Below, in pieces: positions 52,071-58,728 of a stretch of 64,000 bases of DNA. The notes beneath the pieces are model-generated. The model was not told where the DNA came from, ran no database searches, and worked only from the letters and a program-made list of their open reading frames with translations. Both the position numbers and the translations under genes were made by a program. Source of the DNA: Demequina maris (GTDB lineage: Bacteria; Actinomycetota; Actinomycetes; Actinomycetales; Demequinaceae); assembly GCF_000971155.1 (NCBI RefSeq), contig NZ_BBLX01000006.1:124001-188000 (forward strand), written 5' to 3'. Position 1 is the first letter of the stretch. Each line of letters opens with the position of its first letter.

Positions 52071-52271
52071 ATGTCACCCGAGAGCGACCAGCCGGTCGAG
52101 TACTTCTTCAACACCCGGACCAAGATGGTGGAGAAGGGGCGCCAGTCCTCGTGGGAGCACCTCCTGGGTCCGTATCCCTCCTACGAGGAGGCGGCCGGCG
52201 CGCTCGAGATCGCGAAGGCGCGCAACGAGCAGTGGGAGGACGACGACGACCGTTGGCGGAACGAGTCGTAG
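52071..52271 (+). CDS. Small SPOR-like protein next to map
   Basis: 66 residues: EYFFNTRTKMVEKGRQSSW, LLGPYPSYEEAAGALEIAKA and an acidic end (WEDDDDRWRNES). The pattern G-x-Y-x-s-x-e-E-A-x-x-A-L resembles a minimal SPOR-like domain, and similar small proteins are common beside map in actinobacteria; that comparison is from memory. GGAGG at 52058-52062 is 8 bases from ATG 52071; the ATG at 52065 is too close. Divergent from map with 31 bases between. Function unknown. Confidence 0.7.
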   Translation: MSPESDQPVEYFFNTRTKMVEKGRQSSWEHLLGPYPSYEEAAGALEIAKARNEQWEDDDDRWRNES

Positions 52272-52312
52272 GCCCCGCGTCGGTGGATCCGCCTCAACGA
52301 GGAGGCACTGTC

Positions 52313-53260
52313 ATGGCGATCCGAGTGAACGTCGACACCTTCGTGCGCGCCGAGACCGACCGCATGTTCGCGGACATCCAGCGCGGCGCCGGCGGGCTGG
52401 GGGTGCTGATGCACCATCGCGCGCCCACGCCGATCGACCAGCAGACCGTCATCCGCATGAACCGCGACACCCTCTACAGCTTCGGGGTCGTCGACCTCGC
52501 GAGCCCGGTCACGCTCACCCTGCCGGACGCGGGCGCCCGGTACCTGTCCGCGATGATCGTGAGCAACGACCACCACATCCCCGTGATCCTGCACGATGCG
52601 GGGGAGCACGTCCTCGACGAGGCGACGGTGGGGACCCGGTACGCCCTGGTCGCGCTGCGGATCCTGGTGGACCCCGCCGACGCCGCCGACGTCGCCGCGG
52701 TCGGCGCGCTCCAGGACCACGTGTCGCTGTCGGGCGGCGGAGGTGAGCCGTTCGTCTACCCCGACTACGACGGCGAGAGCCTCGACGCGACCCGCGCCGC
52801 GCTCCTCGCCCTCGCCGCGGGGCTGAGCAACTACACGGGCGCGTTCGGCCGGGCCGGGGAGGTCGACCCGATCCACCACCTCATCGGCACCGCGTCGGGC
52901 TGGGGCGGGCTGCCCACGAGCGAGGCCGTCTACGTGTCCCTCGCGCCGGACGATGCGACCGTCGACCACGAGATCGTGCTCGCCGACGTGCCCGTCGACG
53001 CGTTCTGGTCCATCTCCGTCTACAACGGCGACGGCTTCTTCGAGCCCAACGCCTACGACCGGTACACGGTCAACAGCGTCACCGCGACGCCGGACGATGC
53101 GGGGGCCGTGGTGGTGCGCCTGGTGCACGGCGAGCCCGCGGGGCCGAACGACGTCCCGCTGCCCGAGGCCTGGGGGATCGTGCTGCGGCTCTACCGGCCG
53201 CGGCCCGAGATCGTGGACGGGACCTGGGAGGCGCCGGCGCTCACGCCGCTGGAGGGATGA
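52313..53260 (+). CDS. DUF1254/DUF1214-type protein
   Basis: 315 residues. It reads VNVDTFVRAETDRMFADI, TVIRMNRDTLYSFGVVDL and GGLPTSEAVYVSL, then the C-terminal FWSISVYNGDGFFEPN and RLYRPRPEIVDGTWE. This order matches DUF1254 followed by DUF1214, a widespread pair of unknown function. GAGGAGG precedes the ATG. No signal peptide. It contains two copies of the 10-mer (52948, 53092). Its end overlaps the convergent membrane-protein gene by 20 bases. Confidence 0.8.
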   Translation: MAIRVNVDTFVRAETDRMFADIQRGAGGLGVLMHHRAPTPIDQQTVIRMNRDTLYSFGVVDLASPVTLTLPDAGARYLSAMIVSNDHHIPVILHDAGEHVLDEATVGTRYALVALRILVDPADAADVAAVGALQDHVSLSGGGGEPFVYPDYDGESLDATRAALLALAAGLSNYTGAFGRAGEVDPIHHLIGTASGWGGLPTSEAVYVSLAPDDATVDHEIVLADVPVDAFWSISVYNGDGFFEPNAYDRYTVNSVTATPDDAGAVVVRLVHGEPAGPNDVPLPEAWGIVLRLYRPRPEIVDGTWEAPALTPLEG

Positions 53261-53717
53261 CCTCTTCCGCGGTGCGACGCGGCGGCAGGCGGTCGATCCA
53301 CGCGCCCCCGAAGCCCGCGATCGAGGCGAAGGCGTGGACGATCGCCAGCCACAGGGCGAACACGAAGCCGAGGATGCCCAGCCCTGACTCCGGATAGTCC
53401 CAGCTCACGACGACGATCGCCGCGACGAGCTCGACGGCGGCCGCGACGAGACCCGCGACCGAGGTGCGCCAGGACGCGCGTGGTCGGGCGGCCACGACGG
53501 TGAGGACCACGACCGCCGCCATCGCGGCGAGCAGCAGCGCGAGCCACGGCGCCGCCGTCTCCAGACCCGTCGCGTTGCCAAGCCAGCCGCGGTTCCTCGA
53601 CTCCGCGAAGCCCTGCGCCGCCTGCACCAGCAGCACCCACAGCACCGCGCCGGCGGATGCGGCGACCCACGCGCCGGCGCGTGCCGCACGCCCGGTGACC
53701 GCCGCATCGTCCCTCAT
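53241..53717 (-). CDS. Four-helix membrane protein, unknown
   Basis: 158 residues. Four hydrophobic segments are visible: WVAASAGAVLWVLLVQAAQG, WLALLLAAMAAVVVLTVVA, VAGLVAAAVELVAAIVVVSW and LGFVFALWLAIVHAFASIAG. No family recognised. TAACTT is 7 bases before ATG 53717 and overlaps the stop of the epimerase gene upstream, so it may have its own leaderless transcript. Confidence 0.7.
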   Translation of the reverse strand: MRDDAAVTGRAARAGAWVAASAGAVLWVLLVQAAQGFAESRNRGWLGNATGLETAAPWLALLLAAMAAVVVLTVVAARPRASWRTSVAGLVAAAVELVAAIVVVSWDYPESGLGILGFVFALWLAIVHAFASIAGFGGAWIDRLPPRRTAEEVIPPAA

Positions 53718-53724
53718 ACGAGGG

Positions 53725-53730
53725 AAGTTA
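53725..53730 (-). promoter_or_regulatory. -10 element of a probable leaderless promoter (membrane protein)
   Basis: TAACTT on the minus strand, 7 bases before the ATG at 53717 and overlapping the epimerase stop codon. Confidence 0.35.
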
Positions 53731-54579
53731 CACGTGGTGGCGCCAGGAGTGTTGAGGCTCGTAGCCGAGCAGGCGGCGCGCCTTGTCGATGCTGAGCATC
53801 GTCTCGTGCTCGCCGAGCTCCTTGACCACCGGGACGCCGGGGAACTCCGCGGCCGCCAGGTCCGCCGAGGCGCGCGACATCACCGTGTCGGCGTTCGCGA
53901 CGATGAAGCGGTCGAAGCCGCGCGGCTCGTAGTCGAGCGCCCTCGCCACCGCCTGCGCGCCGTCGCGGCCGTCGATGTAGCCCCAGAGGTTCCACCGGCG
54001 GGCCTGGGGGTCCTCGTCGAAGGCCGGGAAGGCGGCGTAGTCCTCGATGTCCATGACGTTGGAGAAGCGCAGCGCGATGATCTTGAGCGCGGGGTCCCAG
54101 CGGCACAGCTGGATCGCCATCTGCTCCTCGAGGTGCTTCACCAGGGAGTAGTTCGACTCCGGGCGCGCGTCGTACTCCTCGTCGACGGGGATGTACGGCG
54201 GGGGAGTCTCGAACGGCAGGCCCAGCACGGTCTCGGACGAGGCGTAGACGACATTCGTGATGCCGGCACGGCGCGCGCCCTGGAACACGTTGAACGTCGC
54301 GAGCATGTTGTTCTGGAACGTCGCCGTGTCCGTCATCTGGCCCGGCGCGGGGAGAGCCGCGAGGTGGACCACGGCGTCGACGCTCCCGTAGCGGTCCTGG
54401 ACGCCGAACATCGCGTCCATGGCCTGGCCCGCGTCCGCGAGGTCGATGCGCGTGTAGTCCATCGCGGGGGCGATGGGCTTGGCGTCGAGGCGGTGGACCT
54501 GGTGGCCGTCCTCGCGCAGGCGCGCGACGACGTGACGGCCGAGCTTGCCCTCGGACCCGGTGACGACGATCGAGGCCAT
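53728..54579 (-). CDS. NAD-dependent epimerase/dehydratase (extended SDR)
   Basis: 283 residues. The Rossmann motif is VTGSEGKLGRHV. The NAD-binding HLAALPAPG and active-site SNYSLVKHLEE (Tyr-x3-Lys) are present, plus ALRFSNV. The family acts on nucleotide sugars or sugar acids; the closest feel is a uronate dehydrogenase or UDP-sugar epimerase, but the substrate cannot be fixed. It starts 4 bases after panB ends, so the two are probably one operon. Confidence 0.82.
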   Translation of the reverse strand: MASIVVTGSEGKLGRHVVARLREDGHQVHRLDAKPIAPAMDYTRIDLADAGQAMDAMFGVQDRYGSVDAVVHLAALPAPGQMTDTATFQNNMLATFNVFQGARRAGITNVVYASSETVLGLPFETPPPYIPVDEEYDARPESNYSLVKHLEEQMAIQLCRWDPALKIIALRFSNVMDIEDYAAFPAFDEDPQARRWNLWGYIDGRDGAQAVARALDYEPRGFDRFIVANADTVMSRASADLAAAEFPGVPVVKELGEHETMLSIDKARRLLGYEPQHSWRHHV

Positions 54580-54583
54580 GGGC

Positions 54584-55390
54584 TCAGGACTCGAACGTGT
54601 GCTCGGCGGCGGGGAACGTCACGGCCTTGACCTCATCGACGTACGCGGATGATGCGTCGATCATGGCCTGGCCCACCGTGCCGAACTGCTTCGAGAAGCG
54701 CGGGTGCCACTCGCCGACGCCGGCCATGTCGAGCCACACCAGGACCTGGCCGTCCGTGTCCGGGCCCGCGCCGATGCCGATGGTGGGGATGTCGAGCGCC
54801 TCGGTCACGGCCTTCGCGGCGGGCGCGATCACCATCTCGAGGACGACGGCGAAGGCGCCGGCCTCCTGGAGCGCGAGCGCGTCCGCGACGAGGTCCTCGA
54901 TGCCGTGCTCGCCGCGGCCCTGGATGCGGCGGCCGCCCAGCGCGGTCTCGGACTGTGGGGTGAAGCCGAGGTGGCCGCAGAACGGGATGCCCGCATCGGT
55001 CACCGCCTTGACCTGGCGGGCGATGCGGCGGCCGCCCTCGAACTTGATCGCGTGCGCGCCCGAGAGCTTGACCATGCGGATCGACGACTCGACGGCCTGC
55101 TCGGGGGAGACCTCGTAGGACCCGAAGGGGAGGTCGGCGACCACGAACGCGTGCTCGGCGCCGCGCACCACGGCGCGGGCGAACGGGATCATCTCGTCGA
55201 GAGTCAGCGGGACCGTCGACTCCATGCCCAGCATGTTGTCGCCCAGGGAGTCGCCCACGAGGAGGATGTCCGCGCCGCCGGCGTCGAACGCGCGGGCGGT
55301 GGGGAAGTCGTAGGCCGTCAGCATGGCGATCTTCTCGCCCCGCTGCTTCATCTCCTTGAAGTGGTGGATCCTGACCTTCTTGCGGCTCAT
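54584..55390 (-). CDS. panB: 3-methyl-2-oxobutanoate hydroxymethyltransferase
   Basis: 268 residues, TIM barrel. Signatures are MLTAYDFPTARAFD, LLVGDSLGDNMLG, ADLPFGSYEVSPEQA, IKFEGG, GHLGFTPQS and PTIGIGAGPDTDGQVLVW. It catalyses the first step of pantothenate synthesis, adding a hydroxymethyl group from methylene-THF to 2-oxoisovalerate. No other pan gene is nearby. Confidence 0.95.
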   Translation of the reverse strand: MSRKKVRIHHFKEMKQRGEKIAMLTAYDFPTARAFDAGGADILLVGDSLGDNMLGMESTVPLTLDEMIPFARAVVRGAEHAFVVADLPFGSYEVSPEQAVESSIRMVKLSGAHAIKFEGGRRIARQVKAVTDAGIPFCGHLGFTPQSETALGGRRIQGRGEHGIEDLVADALALQEAGAFAVVLEMVIAPAAKAVTEALDIPTIGIGAGPDTDGQVLVWLDMAGVGEWHPRFSKQFGTVGQAMIDASSAYVDEVKAVTFPAAEHTFES

Positions 55391-55434
55391 GGCTCCACTG
55401 TCTCACGCGGCATGACGCGGCTGCGACGCCAGCG

Positions 55435-55628
55435 ATACCGCTGGTGGTGCGCTTCATCGCGGTTCAGGGGTCCCCGGTACCGCTGGTGGTGCGGCGGCCG
55501 GCTTGAGGCCGGGGATCGTGTCGGTGGCCGGGGCGGACCGGCCACCTACCGCCATCTCCGCACGCGACCGTCGCTCAGTTCCCCGCAGGAGTCCCAAACC
55601 TTCGGAAACCGTCGCTGAGTTCCCCGCA
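55435..55628. repeat. Two interleaved direct-repeat pairs in a 284-base gap
   Basis: TACCGCTGGTGGTGCG occurs at 55436-55451 and 55479-55494, 43 bases apart. ACCGTCGCTnAGTTCCCCGCA occurs at 55567-55587 and 55608-55628, 41 bases apart. No gene is evident in the gap between panB and nadE. Confidence 0.7.
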
Positions 55629-55674
55629 CCGCGCAGGACGGGGCGGAGCCCGGCGGGGCGAGGGCAAGGAGGCC

Positions 55675-57309
55675 CTACTCCACCCAGCGGCTCGTGATCG
55701 GCAGCCGCCGGTCACGGCCAAAGGCGAGCGCCGTCACCTTGGGACCCGGCGGGTACTGGCGACGCTTCCACTCGGCGCGGTCGACCAGCGACAGCACCTT
55801 GTCGACCACGGCCGCGTCGAAGCCGCGCGCGAGCAGCTCCTCGCGGCCCTCGGCGTGCTCCACGTAGGCGTCGAGCACCTGGTCGAGCAGCTCGTAGTCG
55901 GGCAGCGAGTCGCTGTCACGCTGGTCGGGGCGCAGCTCCGCGGACGGCTCCTTGTCGATCGAGCTCTGCGGGATCGGCTCCACCTCGCCACGGGAGCGCG
56001 CGAACGCGTTGCGCCACCGCGACAGCTCCCACACGCGGGTCTTGTCGAGGTCCTTGATGGGGGCGAAGGCGCCGACGGCGTCGCCGTAGACGGTCGAGTA
56101 GCCGACCGCGAGCTCCGACTTGTTGCCGGTCGCGAGCGTGAACACGCCCTCGGAGTTCGAGATCCCCATGAGGATCATGCCGCGCACGCGCGCCTGGATG
56201 TTCTCGGCCGCCACCGCGGACAGGTCCATCTGCTGCTCGAAGGCCTCGACCATCGGCATGATGTGCTGCACCCGGTAGTCGGCGCCGATGCGGTGCGCCA
56301 GGTCCATCGCGTCGTCCCGCGAGTGCGGCGACGAGTAGCGCGAGGGCATCGAGACGCCGATGACGTTCTCGCCGCCCAGCGCATCGGCCGCGATGGCCGC
56401 GACGAGCGCGGAGTCGATGCCGCCCGACAGCCCGAGCACCACCTTGGACATCCCGCTCTTCAGCACGTAGTCGCGCAGGCCGGTCACGCAGGCCCAGTAG
56501 GTCTGCTCGTCGAGGGACTCGTCGGGCGCGATCCCGGACGGCGCTGCGGGCACACCGGCCTCGGGCACGTCCCAGATCATGAGCGCGTCGGTGAAGCCCG
56601 GCGCGGAGGCCACGACCTCGCCCTCGGCGGACACGATGAACGAGTGGCCGTCGAAGACCAGGTCGTCCTGCCCGCCCCACATGTTGACGTAGGCGAGCGG
56701 CGCGCCCACCTCGCGGGCGCGCCTGGCGGCGAGCTCGACGCGCGTGTGACCCTTGCCCTCCTCGAACGGTGAGCCGTTGAGCACCACCAGCAGGCGCAGG
56801 TCGCTCCCCGACAGCGCGGCGACGGTGCCGCCCTCCTGCCAGATGTCCTCGCAGATCGCGAGGCCCACCGGGGACGATGCGGCGGAGACCACGCAGGCCT
56901 CCTTGCCGGCGGCGAAGATACGGCGCTCGTCGAAGACGCCGTAGTTGGGCAGGTGGTGCTTGTTGTAGCGGGCGACGACGTCCCCGCCGGACAGCACGAC
57001 CGCCTGGTTGAACGGCATCCCGCCCTCGGACACCCCGAGCGTGCCGAGGATCACCATGAGCTCGCCGAGGCCCTCCGCGGCGAGCGTGGCCGCGATGTCG
57101 TCGACGGACCGTGCGGCGGCGCGCTGGAAGCTCTCGCGCAGCGCGAGATCCTCGATCGGGTAGCCGGTCGTGGTCATCTCGGGGAACGCCACGACGTGCG
57201 CGCCGAGCGCGTGCGCGGCGCGGCAGCGGTCGAGGATGAGGGCGGCGTTACCTGCGATGTCGCCCACGCAGGTGTTGATCTGGGCGAGCGCGATGCGAAG
57301 GTCGGACAT
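55675..57309 (-). CDS. nadE: Glutamine-dependent NAD+ synthetase
   Basis: 544 residues in two domains. The N-terminal nitrilase-like glutaminase has the triad Glu44 (FPEMT), Lys117 (RYNKHHL) and Cys153 (AICEDIW). The C-terminal synthetase has the PP-loop SGGIDS at 295-300 and ATGNKSELAVGYSTVYGD. It amidates deamido-NAD+ with ammonia from glutamine. ATG 57309 has TACGCT 6 bases upstream and no ribosome site. Length is somewhat shorter than the ~680-residue mycobacterial enzyme. Confidence 0.95.
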   Translation of the reverse strand: MSDLRIALAQINTCVGDIAGNAALILDRCRAAHALGAHVVAFPEMTTTGYPIEDLALRESFQRAAARSVDDIAATLAAEGLGELMVILGTLGVSEGGMPFNQAVVLSGGDVVARYNKHHLPNYGVFDERRIFAAGKEACVVSAASSPVGLAICEDIWQEGGTVAALSGSDLRLLVVLNGSPFEEGKGHTRVELAARRAREVGAPLAYVNMWGGQDDLVFDGHSFIVSAEGEVVASAPGFTDALMIWDVPEAGVPAAPSGIAPDESLDEQTYWACVTGLRDYVLKSGMSKVVLGLSGGIDSALVAAIAADALGGENVIGVSMPSRYSSPHSRDDAMDLAHRIGADYRVQHIMPMVEAFEQQMDLSAVAAENIQARVRGMILMGISNSEGVFTLATGNKSELAVGYSTVYGDAVGAFAPIKDLDKTRVWELSRWRNAFARSRGEVEPIPQSSIDKEPSAELRPDQRDSDSLPDYELLDQVLDAYVEHAEGREELLARGFDAAVVDKVLSLVDRAEWKRRQYPPGPKVTALAFGRDRRLPITSRWVE

Positions 57310-57315
57310 GGGTCC

Positions 57316-57321
57316 AGCGTA
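57316..57321 (-). promoter_or_regulatory. -10 element of a probable leaderless promoter (nadE)
   Basis: TACGCT on the minus strand, 6 bases before the ATG at 57309. Confidence 0.4.
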
Positions 57322-57383
57322 GGGCGCGCGGCGCGCCTCACCAGGACACACGTTCGTCACATGGATGGGGCAGGATAGGCCGC

Positions 57384-58718
57384 ATGGACAAGCAGCAGGA
57401 ATATGTGCTCCGCAGCGTCGAGGAGCGCGACATCCGGTTCATCCGCCTCTGGTTCACCGACGTGCTCGGGATCCTGAAGTCGGTGGCGATCGCTCCGGCG
57501 GAGCTCGAGAACGCGTTCGCGGAGGGCATCGGCTTCGACGGCTCCGCGGTCGAGGGCCTCACGCGCGTCTACGAGGCGGACATGATCGCCAAGCCCGACC
57601 CGGCGACGTTCCAGATCCTGCCGTGGCGCGGCGAGCGCCAGGGCGCGGCCCGCATGTTCTGCGACATCTTCACGCCCGACGGCGAGCCCGCGCTCTCGGA
57701 CCCGCGCCAGGTCCTCAAGCGCACGCTCGACAAGGCGTCGGCGCAGGGGTTCAGCTTCTACACGCACCCCGAGATCGAGTTCTACCTGTTCAAGCAGTTC
57801 GAGAGCGGGCAGCAGCCGGTCCCCGTCGACCGCGCCGGCTACTTCGACAACGTGCCGCGCGGCACCGCGCACAACTTCCGCCGCGAGGCGATCACGATGC
57901 TCGAGAACATGGGCATCTCGGTCGAGTTCAGCCACCACGAGGCGGGCCCCGGCCAGAACGAGATCGACCTGCGCTACGCGGACGCGCTCACCACCGCGGA
58001 CAACGTCATGACGTTCCGCACGGTCATCAAGGAGGTGGCGCTCGAGCAGGGCGTGTTCGCCTCGTTCATGCCCAAGCCGCTCTTCGAGGCGCCCGGCTCG
58101 GGCATGCACACCCACATGAGCCTGTTCGAGGGCGACCGCAACGCGTTCCACGAGCCCAGCGGCGAGATGGGCCTGTCGCTCGTCGCCCGCCAGTTCATGG
58201 CCGGCCTGCTCCGGCACGCGCCGGAGATCACCGCGATCACCAACCAGTACGTCAACTCGTACAAGCGCCTGTGGGGCGGCGCGGAGGCGCCGTCGTACGT
58301 GTGCTGGGGCTCGAACAACCGTTCCGCGCTCGTCCGCGTGCCGGTCCACAAGCCCGGCAAGGGCCAGTCGGCGCGCGTCGAGTACCGCGCCATGGACTCC
58401 GCGGCGAACCCGTACCTCGCGTTCTCCGTCCTGCTGGCCGCGGGCCTGAAGGGCATCGAGGAGGGCCTCGAGCTGCCCGAGGGCGCCGAGGACGACGTGT
58501 GGGAGCTATCCAACGCCGAGCGTCGCGCGATGGGCTACGAGCCGCTGCCGACCTCGCTCGCCGAGGCGATCACCGAGATGGAGCGCTCCGAGCTCGTCGC
58601 GGAGACGTTGGGGGAGCGCGTGTTCGACTTCGTGCTGCGCAACAAGCGTGCCGAGTGGGAGTCCTACCGCGCCCAGGTCACGCCATACGAGCTCGACACC
58701 TACCTCTCGGTCCTCTAG
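57384..58718 (+). CDS. glnA: Glutamine synthetase, GlnA2-type
   Basis: 444 residues, a full type I glutamine synthetase. Signatures are GFDGSAVEGL, HPEIEFYLF, HHEAGPGQNEIDL, PGSGMHTHMSLF, NSYKRL and RVEYRAMDSAANPYLAF. It makes glutamine from glutamate, ammonia and ATP. The adenylylation-tyrosine motif (N-L-Y-D-L-P) of GlnE-controlled enzymes is absent, and the length fits the GlnA2 group. glnE follows after 10 bases, an order usual in actinobacteria. Confidence 0.94.
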   Translation: MDKQQEYVLRSVEERDIRFIRLWFTDVLGILKSVAIAPAELENAFAEGIGFDGSAVEGLTRVYEADMIAKPDPATFQILPWRGERQGAARMFCDIFTPDGEPALSDPRQVLKRTLDKASAQGFSFYTHPEIEFYLFKQFESGQQPVPVDRAGYFDNVPRGTAHNFRREAITMLENMGISVEFSHHEAGPGQNEIDLRYADALTTADNVMTFRTVIKEVALEQGVFASFMPKPLFEAPGSGMHTHMSLFEGDRNAFHEPSGEMGLSLVARQFMAGLLRHAPEITAITNQYVNSYKRLWGGAEAPSYVCWGSNNRSALVRVPVHKPGKGQSARVEYRAMDSAANPYLAFSVLLAAGLKGIEEGLELPEGAEDDVWELSNAERRAMGYEPLPTSLAEAITEMERSELVAETLGERVFDFVLRNKRAEWESYRAQVTPYELDTYLSVL

Positions 58719-58728
58719 AAGGGGCGCC

